Below are positions 9,515 to 19,374 of a DNA stretch of 64,000 nucleotides, piece by piece. How positions within the stretch are numbered: the stretch's first letter is position 1; each line of letters opens with the position of its first letter. The position numbers and the translations under genes were made by a program. Source of the stretch: Billgrantia tianxiuensis. GTDB lineage: Bacteria > Pseudomonadota > Gammaproteobacteria > Pseudomonadales > Halomonadaceae. The notes beneath the pieces were generated by a model. The model searched no databases, was not told the origin of the DNA, and saw only the letters and a program-made list of their open reading frames with translations. The DNA lies in the NCBI RefSeq assembly GCF_009834345.1, contig NZ_CP035042.1, positions 2,914,001 to 2,978,000 of the forward strand. The letters run 5' to 3'.

Positions 9515-12500
9515 TCACCCCCCATTAACAGAACACCCTGCCCGCATATTTTCAGCGACATACTCCAGGAATCCAGCAGCAGGTAGCGGGCGAGAATACA
9601 AGTAACCTTGCACGTATTCGCATTCTACCGCAGCGAGTATGTCTCGCTGCTCATTCGTTTCCACTCCTTCAGCGATGGTTTTCATACCCAATCTTTTCGC
9701 CATAATGACAATCGTTTCAGCGATGGCACGATCACTTTCATCGCGAGCCAAGTCCCGAACGAAAGAGCGGTCTATCTTCAAGTAATCAATATTGAACTTC
9801 TTAAGATAGCCCATTGCTGAATAACCGGTACCAAAATCGTCCAGCGCCACACGAATACCGGCCTCGCGCAGGCTGACCAGTTTTTCCCTGACATGATCTT
9901 GATCATCAAGCAGCAGCCCTTCAGTAATTTCAATTGCCATGCACTCTCCCGGCATATTCATTTCGGTTAAGCAGCCCAGCAATGCATCAACCGTCTTCTC
10001 ATGCATGAATTGACGTGGCGAAATATTGACACTTACCTGACCACAGGCGGCGGGACACTGCTTTCGCCAACGCGAAGCCAGCTTGGCTGCTTCACGAAAC
10101 ACCCAGTTACCAACCTCATGAATTACCCCTGTATCTTCTGCTATCGGGATAAACAGGTCTGGCGACACGAAACCGTGCTCAGGATGCTGCCAACGCAGCA
10201 AGGCTTCAGCCTTCACCACCTGCCCAGTAACGGTATCGAGGATAGGCTGGTAGTGAACCTGAAACTGCTGGCTCGACAATGCGAACCGAAGGTCATTGGC
10301 AAGACGGATTCGATTTTCAGCCTTTTCCTGCATTGAAGGTGTAAAATGCCGAAAGCCGTTACGCCCCTGTTCTTTCGCTGCGTACATAGCCTGATCGGCA
10401 CAGGCCAGTAGTACATCGGCATTGCCGGCATCCTTGGGGTATTCGGCAATGCCAATGCTCGCGGATATATATGCTTGTCGCTCAGCCAATCTATAAGGTC
10501 GAGTCAATGCATTGATAATATTCTGTGCCACACTGTCGAGTCCAAGAATATTCGGCACGCCCGTCAGGATGACAACGAATTCGTCACCTCCCAGCCTGGC
10601 AACGACGTCAGACCGGTTGACCGATGAGCGGATTCGCTGTGCGGCTTCGACCAGCAGTTGATCACCGATTTCATGACCCAGGGTGTCATTCACTTCCTTG
10701 AAGCGGTCCAGGTCGATGAATAGTAGAGCGACTTGGTCACCAACGTGCTCAGCCTTGGCAAGCTCCTCACGCAGCCGCTCGCCCGCCAACCAGCGATTAG
10801 GCAACCCAGTCAGCGCATCATAGGTAGCCTGATGCCGCAACTGTTTCTCCAGGCGGAGTCGTTCACTAATATCACGACCAATTGACAAAGCACTCACGAC
10901 TCTTCCTTCGGCATCGTATTCCGGCACAATACGCATTTCGTAACAGTAGTGCTGCCTATCCTTGCCAGTGAAGCTGAACATGCACTGCCCTTCCACTCCT
11001 TTTTCCAAAACCTCACGTACCTCTGCCTCGTAGCGCTTGGCCGGCTCGTGATGCGAATAACATTCAGTGGGCGTTTTCCCCAGCCCATTCTCAGCCGCAA
11101 CCGCATTGGCGATGCTGGGGTTGATATAAACACATCGGCACTGGCTATCGAAGCGGGTAATGAAATCCGGAGAGTTTTCAACCAAAGCCCTGAACTCCTG
11201 TTCACGCGCCAGCATGGCTACCTCAAGCCGCTTTCGCGCCGAAATATCTCTTCCGACGACGAGTACGCCAGTCACCTTGCCTTGCTGGTCCAATTCCGGC
11301 GTTCCCCGGACCAGAAAGCAGGTAGGCTTACCCTCAGCATCATTCCAGGATAATTCCCACTCGTCCGGCATCCCGCTTTCAATTATCCCACGCACATGGG
11401 CCTGATAAGCCTTTGCTATATCAATCCCTGTGGGTAAGCCCCACTCTTCTATAGGCGTTGTTCCCACAGATGCGGGTTTTATCAGTGTCCTGCGATGAGC
11501 AGCGTTGCTGTATGTACGGCGACAATTTCGGTCGTAACGGATAATGACATCAGGTGAGTCATCTAACAGACGACGGTAATCTTGCTCGCGTGCCTTCAGC
11601 GCCCGCTCCGAGCGCTCACGCTCCAATTCCGCCGTAGCTCGGGTAGCAACCAAATGCAGCATCCCACTCACCGAAGCCTCATCCTTGATCGGCCGGCTAT
11701 CCAGTACTGCGATCAGCCCAATGACGTTTCCATCGGAGCCCCACAACGGCAATCCGATATAACTTTCTGCCCCCATTTCATCCAACACGCCAACATCAGG
11801 GAAGCGCTGCCGAACTTCGTTCAGATAACAGCACATCGCCCCGTTCATTACGTTTTCACAAGGCGTGCCCTTGATAGCATAACGGAGATTGGAGCGAACC
11901 TCCCCCTTGGCGAAAATTGCCACTACCTCCGCCTCATCCAGATCGTCAGCCACTCTGGCGATTATCGTACAATCGACACCCAGCGAATCACCAAGATAGC
12001 GAGCCAATGCCGTCAGGAACGGCTCACCAACCAATGACCAGCCGCGCTGAGCGATAAATCTGAGCGCATCATCAATTTTCACCTGCTCGGTGATGTCACG
12101 AGCAATACCCAATACATTCGTGACTTTCCCTGAAATATCCTTCTCAGGAATATGGCGAATCTCATAGCAGGCTTTGCGGCCAGCCAGCATCAGGCAATCC
12201 TGATAAACACTAGGCTCTCCACTCTCAATCGTACGTAATGCCTCCTGGCACAACCGGCGGTTACTCTCCGGGCTGTCTGTCACATTCGCTTCCACCGCCG
12301 TCAGGCCCAGGAATGCACTCTCTTCGCGATCAATGCTATTCAGCATCGACGGGTTGACATAGACGTATCTGGCTTGCGTGTCGAGCCGCACGACAAAATC
12401 CGGCAACGTCTCGACCAGACTGCGATAATGCTCCTCAACTTTCCTTTTGGTGACAAGAGCTTCATAACGCAAACGCTGCGCCTCTATTTTACGACGCTCA

Positions 12501-12928
12501 CTAATATCCTGGATGTAACTGACACCTAGCATTCTTCCATTCTGCTCGAACGGGTGCACGGCAACCTCGACAGAAACCAGGTCCCCATTTACTTTACGAT
12601 GTTCGGATTCAAACGTTATCGATTCCCCTACCTGCATTCTCTCGGCCAATTTCTTGAAAAACAATTCATCGCAATTCGGATCAAAATCAAACGGAGTCCA
12701 GCTCAGCAACGTTTTCTTGTCGGCACCAAAATGCTTACAGACAGCATCGTTGGCAAAAATAATTTTTCCTCGTTCAGTTGAATCATGTATCAAGATGACA
12801 AAATCGGCAGCCCGCTCTGACATGTTGCGAAGTAGTTCGTTTTCGCGCTCCAACTCCTCCAGTCTGGCTAGTGTTGTTTCCGGATACCAGGCTTGAGATT
12901 TTTTTGTCATAGGAATATTTCCGGTCAC
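9515..12928 (-). CDS. PAS-PAS-GAF-PAS-PAS-GGDEF-EAL c-di-GMP regulator
   Basis: A soluble 1137-residue multi-sensor protein. Order: PAS (about 35-150), PAS (165-285), GAF (290-445), PAS (450-570), PAS (575-690), GGDEF (700-860) and EAL (875-1125). The cyclase site RLGGDEF (GGDEF at 780-784) is intact but lacks an RxxD inhibitory site. The EAL motifs are all intact: AEALLRW, NISPRQF, AIEITE, LDDFGTG, IAEGVET. It could therefore both make and degrade c-di-GMP. The GTG at 12928 overlaps the preceding gene's stop by 4 bp (GTGA), implying translational coupling; an ATG at 12910 is an alternative. The region is visibly AT-richer than the flagellar genes around it. Confidence 0.9.
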   Translation of the reverse strand: MTGNIPMTKKSQAWYPETTLARLEELERENELLRNMSERAADFVILIHDSTERGKIIFANDAVCKHFGADKKTLLSWTPFDFDPNCDELFFKKLAERMQVGESITFESEHRKVNGDLVSVEVAVHPFEQNGRMLGVSYIQDISERRKIEAQRLRYEALVTKRKVEEHYRSLVETLPDFVVRLDTQARYVYVNPSMLNSIDREESAFLGLTAVEANVTDSPESNRRLCQEALRTIESGEPSVYQDCLMLAGRKACYEIRHIPEKDISGKVTNVLGIARDITEQVKIDDALRFIAQRGWSLVGEPFLTALARYLGDSLGVDCTIIARVADDLDEAEVVAIFAKGEVRSNLRYAIKGTPCENVMNGAMCCYLNEVRQRFPDVGVLDEMGAESYIGLPLWGSDGNVIGLIAVLDSRPIKDEASVSGMLHLVATRATAELERERSERALKAREQDYRRLLDDSPDVIIRYDRNCRRTYSNAAHRRTLIKPASVGTTPIEEWGLPTGIDIAKAYQAHVRGIIESGMPDEWELSWNDAEGKPTCFLVRGTPELDQQGKVTGVLVVGRDISARKRLEVAMLAREQEFRALVENSPDFITRFDSQCRCVYINPSIANAVAAENGLGKTPTECYSHHEPAKRYEAEVREVLEKGVEGQCMFSFTGKDRQHYCYEMRIVPEYDAEGRVVSALSIGRDISERLRLEKQLRHQATYDALTGLPNRWLAGERLREELAKAEHVGDQVALLFIDLDRFKEVNDTLGHEIGDQLLVEAAQRIRSSVNRSDVVARLGGDEFVVILTGVPNILGLDSVAQNIINALTRPYRLAERQAYISASIGIAEYPKDAGNADVLLACADQAMYAAKEQGRNGFRHFTPSMQEKAENRIRLANDLRFALSSQQFQVHYQPILDTVTGQVVKAEALLRWQHPEHGFVSPDLFIPIAEDTGVIHEVGNWVFREAAKLASRWRKQCPAACGQVSVNISPRQFMHEKTVDALLGCLTEMNMPGECMAIEITEGLLLDDQDHVREKLVSLREAGIRVALDDFGTGYSAMGYLKKFNIDYLKIDRSFVRDLARDESDRAIAETIVIMAKRLGMKTIAEGVETNEQRDILAAVECEYVQGYLYSRPLPAAGFLEYVAENMRAGCSVNGG

Positions 12929-15636
12929 TGAAACAATTCAGGCCTGGCGACACCATACCCCTGAGCATAATCCACGCCAATTTCCCTTAAGATACTGATG
13001 ATTTCTTCGTTTTCAGCAAACTCAGCGATCGTGCGCAACCCCATCACCTGACCCACTTGGCTGATGGAGGAGACCATTACACGATCTATCAGGCTGTTAT
13101 CGATTCCTTTGACGAACATTCCATCTATTTTGAGAAAATCGACGTTAAGATTCCTCAGGTAAGCGAAGGAAGAGAGACCGCTTCCGAAGTCGTCAAGCGA
13201 AAAACTGCAACCCAATTCGCGCAGCGTGGACATGAACTGACGTGCCTTTTCCAGGTTGGCGATCACGGATGTCTCGGTAATCTCGAAACAGAAGCGCCTT
13301 GGGTCTATTTCATAATGCTGGATAAGACCAACGACATAATCGAGAAACCCTTCTTCCGATAGAGTTTGTCCCGAGAGATTGATGGCACACACATAAGGAA
13401 AGTCCAGCCCTTTGCGAGCCATGATGGAAAACGCTTCGCTTACCACCCAGCGATCCAGCTGCGGCATCAGGTGAAAGCGCTCCGCCACGGGCAGGAAATA
13501 GCCTGGCGGGTATAGCGTACCGTCGTCGCCACGCATGCGAATCAATACCTCACAATGCGGTTCGGCACCGTCTGTCAGGCCTTGCATACGCTGGTAATAC
13601 AAAACGAACTGCTGATTTTCCAGCGCCTGGTGTATCCTTGCCACCCATTCGAGCTGACTGTAACGCTGTTGCATATCCTGGTCTCCGGGGCAATAAACAT
13701 GGATACGGTTGCCGCCTTCATCCTTGGCTGCATAGCAGGCTGAATCCACCGTGCTCAACAATTCGCTCAAGGTGTAGTCATGCATTGGAGAGATCTCTGT
13801 CAGGCCGATGCTCGCACCCACCCTGAATATCTTTTCCTCGTATACGAATCGATACTCTCGAACAATTTTCAGCAAACCTTCCACAACGACCCGGGCCCTA
13901 TCCAGGGTGCACCCCATTAATAGCAGAGCAAATTCATCACCACCCACGCGGGCCAAAGTGTCAGAACTTCTCACTTTGGCTTTCAACTGACCTGCCAGTT
14001 GATAAAGCAGGGTATCGCCAGCCATATGGCCGCAGGTATCATTAACGACCTTGAACTGGTCCAGATCGATATAGGCAATGCAGTGTGTACGCTCTCCCTG
14101 AACCGCATCCTCCAGTGCAGCCTGTGCCAGCCGATCAAATTCATAGCGATTGACAAGCCCCGTCAATGCATCATGACGTGCCTGAAAGCTGAGTTGTCCT
14201 GATAGCACGCGTAACATGGTGACGTCGTGCAATACAGTGACAAAGCCAAGACTATTGCCATTGTCGTCATGCAATGCGGCGGCTGATTTACGTATGAATA
14301 ACTCCTCGCCATCGTTCCGCTGCAGTATCGCTTCTTCCTGGTTAGTCGCCGGATCAGTCAGCCAGAAACTGTCCATCGGCACGGCCCTGTTTTCCAACGA
14401 CATCAGACGAAACAGTGACTGCATCGACTGCTCACGAGCTTCGCCTGACGTGATCCCAGTAAGACGTTCCGCCGCTGCATTCAGGTATATGACGTCACCG
14501 GCCGCATCGCTGGTGATGACGGCATCGGCAATCCCAGCCAGCGTGATCTGCGCACGCTCTTTCTCATAGTGAAGGGCAAGTTGGGACTCATCGAGCCGTT
14601 CCAGCATATTGTTGATGCTGTGGGACAATCTGGCTAGTTCATCGTTTCCGCGTAGCGCCGGGATACGAACTGCGATATTCGGAAATTTACCTATACGGCC
14701 TACATATTCACTCAGATGTGCCAGCCGCACCAGTACGAGCCGATCGAATAGCCAATGAAAAATGCCAAGTACAAGCACGATCAGGGCTGTAGACCAGAGC
14801 AGAAAATTCAGGCTGGATTGCCCACGCTCGAAAATGCTACGGTCATCGACCACCCGCATTAACAATGGCGTCTCATTACCCACATCATCCAGCAAGGCAT
14901 AACCGACCATTTCAATATCACTTAGCGGTTTTACCGTTATACCGCCGTGGACCTGCAGCATCGCTAACGCATCCAGCCGATCTGCTGCAAGCCGCTGCCC
15001 CTCTGCACGTTCAACGTTGATCTCTATACCGAGCAGTTGGCTAACGTGGCTAAGTAGATCTTGATCGAGATGCCGCACCATAATCAGTGTGCCACGTCGC
15101 TCACCTTCAGCATTCCCACTGGGGCGTACATCAAAGGCGGCCACCACCAGAATATCTCCTGGGATCCAGAAAAATCCCGAGACATGATTCTTTCCATTAG
15201 AGGTATCGATCAGCGCACCGCCTTTCGATGCTGCTTGCTCGAGCCCTACCGGCAAAGGCCATGGCTGCCCAGCAACTATGCCTTTTTTGAACACGATACT
15301 ACCATCGGCATCGACCAGCAGAATAGCGCTAATGTTGAGATTGGCGAAGGTATCATCGGTGTAGTTGGAATCGATATACTCCTGATTAGGCGCCGCCAGG
15401 TATTGATAGGTATCATCCCAATGTGCCCAATCAACAGTGATGCTGCCAAGCTGACGGACCTGTTCTTCGAGCAGACTCATCGCGCTGCCGACCTTGGTCA
15501 GCATTTTATCCTGCTCCAGCTGGCTATATCCCTCCAGCAGCACCAATCGCCCAGCGACAAACTGTACGGCGAACAAGAGTAACATTCCTGTCGCCACCGC
15601 CATCATCACCTTGTATCTCAACCCACTCAAGCGCAT
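12925..15636 (-). CDS. CHASE4-HAMP-PAS-GGDEF-EAL membrane c-di-GMP regulator
   Basis: A 903-residue inner-membrane protein. A transmembrane helix (about 10-30) leads to a periplasmic CHASE4 domain recognised by DWAHWDDTYQ, then a second helix (about 285-305), HAMP, PAS, GGDEF (RVGGDEF, GGDEF at 565-569, with RSSD inhibitory site) and EAL. The EAL signature is the EVL variant (CEVLIRM), with LDDFGSG and the IAEF glutamate kept, so both enzymatic activities are possible. The ATG at 15636 is chosen over one at 15693 because AAGGAAAG lies just before it and the membrane helix follows at once. It forms a two-gene operon with the PAS/GAF protein downstream. Confidence 0.9.
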   Translation of the reverse strand: MRLSGLRYKVMMAVATGMLLLFAVQFVAGRLVLLEGYSQLEQDKMLTKVGSAMSLLEEQVRQLGSITVDWAHWDDTYQYLAAPNQEYIDSNYTDDTFANLNISAILLVDADGSIVFKKGIVAGQPWPLPVGLEQAASKGGALIDTSNGKNHVSGFFWIPGDILVVAAFDVRPSGNAEGERRGTLIMVRHLDQDLLSHVSQLLGIEINVERAEGQRLAADRLDALAMLQVHGGITVKPLSDIEMVGYALLDDVGNETPLLMRVVDDRSIFERGQSSLNFLLWSTALIVLVLGIFHWLFDRLVLVRLAHLSEYVGRIGKFPNIAVRIPALRGNDELARLSHSINNMLERLDESQLALHYEKERAQITLAGIADAVITSDAAGDVIYLNAAAERLTGITSGEAREQSMQSLFRLMSLENRAVPMDSFWLTDPATNQEEAILQRNDGEELFIRKSAAALHDDNGNSLGFVTVLHDVTMLRVLSGQLSFQARHDALTGLVNRYEFDRLAQAALEDAVQGERTHCIAYIDLDQFKVVNDTCGHMAGDTLLYQLAGQLKAKVRSSDTLARVGGDEFALLLMGCTLDRARVVVEGLLKIVREYRFVYEEKIFRVGASIGLTEISPMHDYTLSELLSTVDSACYAAKDEGGNRIHVYCPGDQDMQQRYSQLEWVARIHQALENQQFVLYYQRMQGLTDGAEPHCEVLIRMRGDDGTLYPPGYFLPVAERFHLMPQLDRWVVSEAFSIMARKGLDFPYVCAINLSGQTLSEEGFLDYVVGLIQHYEIDPRRFCFEITETSVIANLEKARQFMSTLRELGCSFSLDDFGSGLSSFAYLRNLNVDFLKIDGMFVKGIDNSLIDRVMVSSISQVGQVMGLRTIAEFAENEEIISILREIGVDYAQGYGVARPELFQ

Positions 15637-16080
15637 CTTCTTTCCTTGACAGAAAACATTTTTATTAACGCCCACTACAGAAGAAAAACTCATAGATAGA
15701 CGGCAGTTTTTCCTTCAAGTCGTTAGATGCTTGAGATTTCTCTTCACCCTTTCTATCGGCAGCGAAGCGAAAGACCGGAGCCCGGCCGGCTGTTCAGCAG
15801 CGCAATTCAGACATTGCCTGCGCAATATGGATACAAGGAGAGGAATTCCTACAGGTCTTTGATATCCGCACGCGCTTGGCAAGAGCCTTCGTCACGATCG
15901 AAGGGCTCAAAGTGGAGCCAGCGCATGCGTACAGTGAGCAAATCTTCCGCTGAGGGCCGGAGCAGTGACAGTAGGCGGGCGGATACAGCGCCGTGGCTTT
16001 ATTTTCCTACCAATTTGGTATGAAATGGGGTTGACCTGACTGACCATAACTAACCCGCAAAGGGACCTAGAGGGGGCCGA
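15637..16080. other. Intergenic region between divergent GGDEF-EAL genes
   Basis: This 444-bp stretch separates two divergently transcribed c-di-GMP genes. I see no convincing gene, sigma-28 site or repeat. A 50-codon open frame on the minus strand (15849-16001) reads like a protein tail but has no credible start. The plus-strand gene has an AGAGGGGG ribosome site directly before its ATG. Confidence 0.5.
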
Positions 16081-18305
16081 ATGAAGCAGTCAAGCGCCAA
16101 GGCGGCCATCGGCCTGGCCCTGGCGGGTGGTTTGCTAATGCTGGCTGCTCTTCCGAATGAGGTTGCCGGTCAGAGCAACCCCGGGCGCCAAGGAAAGCTG
16201 GTCTTCGCCGGCTCCGCGACCTACCCCCGTTCCAGTGGCTCGACCGGCACGACCAGGCGAAAGGCTTCGTCATCGATCTGCAGGAGAGCATGGCACGCCA
16301 CGCCGGGATCGACGCCGAACACCGGCTGATGGAGTGGGATAGCGCCCTGCAGGAGGTACAAGACGGCAAGGCCGACGCCATTGCGCTGTTCGCCGCCGAA
16401 GAACGTGCCCCTTTCCTCGATTTCACCGAGCCCTTTTATTATCTGTTTCACGGCATTTTTTCGCACGACGACGGCGAGCACTTCAGCAGCCTGGCGGCCC
16501 TGGAGGGGCACCGAGCCGCCGTGGTCGCCGGCAGCCATGCCGCAGCACGGCTAGCGGAGGAGTACCCCGATATCCCGCTGGTGCCGGTCGCCACCGAGTA
16601 CGACTGCCTGCGCGCGGTGCAGGCCCGGCAGGCGGAGGCCTGTATCGAGGCCTCGCTCACCTCGATGCGCCATGCCGCTGAAATGAATGTACGCCAGTCG
16701 AGCCCCCCTTTCTGGCCGCAACCCTACGTGTTCGGGGTACGCAAGGGGAATACGGCCATGCTGGACTGGCTGGAGCACCAGCTGGCCGTGGTCATGGCCG
16801 ACGGTACCTTCAACGACATCTACCAGCAGTGGCGACCCGAGCTGGAGTGGCGGAAGCCCAGCATCATCGACAGCTTGCGCACCTTCGCCTGGGTGTTTGC
16901 CATTCTACTCCTCATGGCTCTCATGGGCTTTTCATTTTCTTGGTATCTGAAGCGCCAGGTTTCCCTGCGCACGCGCTTGCTCTCGCAGGAACTGAAAGCA
17001 CGCAGCCGGCTGGAAGAGGAACTGCGCTATCAAGCCGAGCATGACACCCTTACCGGACTTCCCAGTCGCACTACGTTCATCGAGAGCCTGGATCGGCGCC
17101 TTCAGGAAGAGCGTGATTGGGACCCAACGGTAATACTCTTGCGTTTGTTGAATATCGACCAACTTACCAGCATGTTCGGTTACCACTTTGGCCACGAAGC
17201 TCTGCTCATTGGTTTTTCCAAGCACCTTGAATCGCTGAACTTCGCTCAGGTCGGTCATTTCGGTTCAGGCGTCTTCGCCATTCTGCTCAAGCAGGATATG
17301 TGCCATGAAGAGATCGCACTCCTCGTAAATAAATCTCTTACCATAGATACGATCAGTATCGATGTACATGTCGCCATGGGGATCTGTGAGGGTCGAGTCA
17401 AGAGAGAAGGACAAACCTCCTCAGAGGCAGAAGAACTGGTACGCCGCGCCATGACGGCCTACTCCTCTGCTACCGAAACCGGCCGGCCGTGGCGCACCTA
17501 CAATCCCGACCTTGAACCCGATCCCAACGATCTACTGTTACTGCAGGACTTTCGTCGACATGGCACACGAGACATGCACCTGCTGTACCAGCCCAAGCTC
17601 GACCTGGCAGGCGGTTATATCAAAGGAGCCGAGGCACTCATTCGTTGGGAGCATCCGCAGCTAGGCAATGTGTCACCCGCACACTTTATTCCTCTGCTGG
17701 AGGAGACGGGATTAATTACTCGGCTAACCTACTGGGTCATCGAAGAAGCGATGCATGCAGCCGAACGATGCCGAGCATACGACAAGAATTTTTGTATTAG
17801 CGTCAATATCTCTTCTAGAGACTTGATGGAAGGTTCCACGTTGGTCGACTTTATCAAGCAAAGAGAAATTTCTGAACATAAACAGGCACTTTGCCTGGAA
17901 ATAACCGAAACAGGAGTCATTCAGGACCAGGGACATGCCCAAAAGGTCATTGAAGAGCTTCATGAAGCCAATATCAGCTGTGCAGTGGATGACTTCGGCA
18001 CAGGCTACGCCTCCTTGTCTTATCTAAGTGCCTTTTCAGTCGATGAGGTCAAGATGGATCGCAGCTTTATCAGCAACATGCTGGAAAACAGGAGGCACCG
18101 CACCATTATTTCCTCAACCATTTCTCTGGCTCATGAGCTTGGACTCCAGGTAACGGCGGAAGGGGTGGAAGACACCGCCACGCTTCGCAAGCTGGCCGCG
18201 ATGGGTTGTGATACGGCCCAAGGCTACGTTATTTCAAAGCCTATCGCCGAACGGGAATTACACCAGCTCATTGGGCGCCGGCATTTCAGCGAAACGCCAC
18301 CTTAA
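16081..18305 (+). pseudogene. Solute-binding-domain GGDEF-EAL phosphodiesterase, one apparent frameshift
   Basis: Read through one base loss this encodes about 741 residues: a signal peptide, a periplasmic SBP_bac_3-type domain (like amino-acid-binding proteins, about 40-265), one transmembrane helix (about 280-300), a GGDEF-like domain and an EAL domain. The GGDEF site is degenerate (HFGSGVF), so no cyclase activity is expected. The EAL motifs are intact (AEALIRW, NISSRDL, LEITE, VDDFGTG, AEGVED), so this is probably a c-di-GMP phosphodiesterase gated by a periplasmic ligand. The break is in a run of five C at 16224-16228; one more C restores a conserved TYPPFQW stretch at the start of the binding domain. 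AGAGGGGG precedes the ATG. Confidence 0.85.
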
Positions 18306-18399
18306 AAAACTTGAGTTACCGGTGCAGGGCCGAGCTTGCCAACGAAAAATTCACTAAAAGATATTAAATTTCTCTATCAAGCATTCCCTTCCTTGGCTT

Positions 18400-18756
18400 T
18401 CACGCCGTTTGGAGTTCATGCGAACGCTGATAAAGCCGGCGAATACTCTCAATAGCAACCGCCTCATGCTCATCTAATGTCAGCATGATGCCGCCCTTTC
18501 CTTCCGGGTCGTGAACTGCATCGGCAAGTTGTTCCGAATACCGTTTGAGAAGATGCTCCAGGTTCATATGAACCATGGCGATCTCAAGCTCGAACTCGGC
18601 TTGCAGGGTCTGAAGCCGCTGCGCCTCACCAGAATCGTTGCAAGCCGCGATCTTGGCTGCAAGCGTATTGCCGAGGAAGCGTTCGGTAGCCTTGAGCTTC
18701 GGGACGAGATCATCGATCACCTCCCTTGCCGATAGGCTAAAATTGAATTTCGTCAT
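18400..18756 (-). CDS. Small protein of unknown function in the flagellar region
   Basis: Not recognised. From the ATG at 18756 (GGGAAAAG upstream) the product is 118 residues, soluble, highly charged and apparently all helical, with heptad-like stretches around EIAMVHMNLEHLLKRYSEQL. Helical, acidic proteins of this size next to filament genes are sometimes export chaperones (FliT/FlgN style), but no family motif supports that here. An in-frame TTG at 18801 could give a longer form. Confidence 0.6.
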   Translation of the reverse strand: MTKFNFSLSAREVIDDLVPKLKATERFLGNTLAAKIAACNDSGEAQRLQTLQAEFELEIAMVHMNLEHLLKRYSEQLADAVHDPEGKGGIMLTLDEHEAVAIESIRRLYQRSHELQTA

Positions 18757-18842
18757 GCTACTTTTCCCAAGAACAGAGGCTCCGTGAGCATTTGTTACCA
18801 AAAGCGAGGTTTCACGCTAACACCAACATTACTAAAATAAGA

Positions 18843-18923
18843 TCATCTCAACAATGCCAATACATTGGCCGGGATTACGTTCGCCTGAGCCGCATACTGC
18901 TGCCAGCCTGCTGTGGACAGCAT
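18843..18923 (-). pseudogene. Flagellin-C-terminus-like remnant or tiny gene
   Basis: From an ATG at 18923 the minus strand encodes 26 residues, MLSTAGWQQYAAQANVIPAN and then VLALLR, followed by a stop. The end resembles the last helix of flagellin (the fliC copy here ends LAQANQVPQNVLSLLG). The frame is open only back to about 18982. It may be the surviving 3' end of a third flagellin gene or a very short helper gene; the sequence alone does not decide. Confidence 0.4.
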
Positions 18924-19078
18924 CAGATCGATAGCGTCCGGTTCATCGACATGCTCAACGAGGAGGGCGCAGTATCATTGGTAACAGTGAGTGAAGGTGA
19001 TGTCTGCCTATTGACGGCATCGAAAAAAGATAGAAATTAAAAGAAGGGCTAAAAAGAAGCCAATATTCGTCTAGTGTA

Positions 19079-19273
19079 TTAGAGGTTCAGCATGGCCAAA
19101 GTGTAGATCCGCTGGTCACTAATTGCCTTGGCATAGATCTCGTGGAGCCTGGTGTAGTCATCCGGCATCTTTTCGTGCATGCCGGTGGCCTCGAAGCGTG
19201 CAAGAGTGTGGCGTGTCTCGCAGACCAGCCGTTCGAGCTCCTCAATGACATGCTGATATTCAGTTGCGGTCAT
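19079..19273 (-). CDS. Small protein of unknown function
   Basis: Not recognised. The ATG at 19273 is preceded by GGAG at ideal spacing and gives 64 residues, MTATEYQHVIEELERLVCET and on, predicted soluble and alpha-helical with a central GMHEKMPDDYTRLHEIY stretch. An in-frame ATG at 19285 and a TTG at 19339 are weaker alternatives. It sits between the glycan-modification operon and another small unknown gene; all are on the same strand. Confidence 0.55.
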   Translation of the reverse strand: MTATEYQHVIEELERLVCETRHTLARFEATGMHEKMPDDYTRLHEIYAKAISDQRIYTLAMLNL

Positions 19274-19374
19274 GACAAACTCCATTGCCGCGGATGAGTC
19301 GGCGACAATAAAAGACCAGTGGGGCCTCCCTGCATCCAAGGATTACAACTAGAGGGAGACCAGCCATTAGGATA

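Noticed and set aside
15849..16001. 50-codon open frame on the minus strand (contains LLTVRMRWLHFEPFDRDEG)
   Set aside because: No start codon with a ribosome site, no recognisable family, and an in-frame stop just upstream; at most a gene remnant.
18728..18735. GCCGATAG on the plus strand, like a sigma-28 -10
   Set aside because: No TAAAG/TCAAG box at 11-nt spacing and it lies inside a minus-strand gene.
18792..19040. Plus-strand open frame of 82 codons between two small minus-strand genes
   Set aside because: It lies antisense to the flagellin-tail-like frame, has no family features and no ribosome site.
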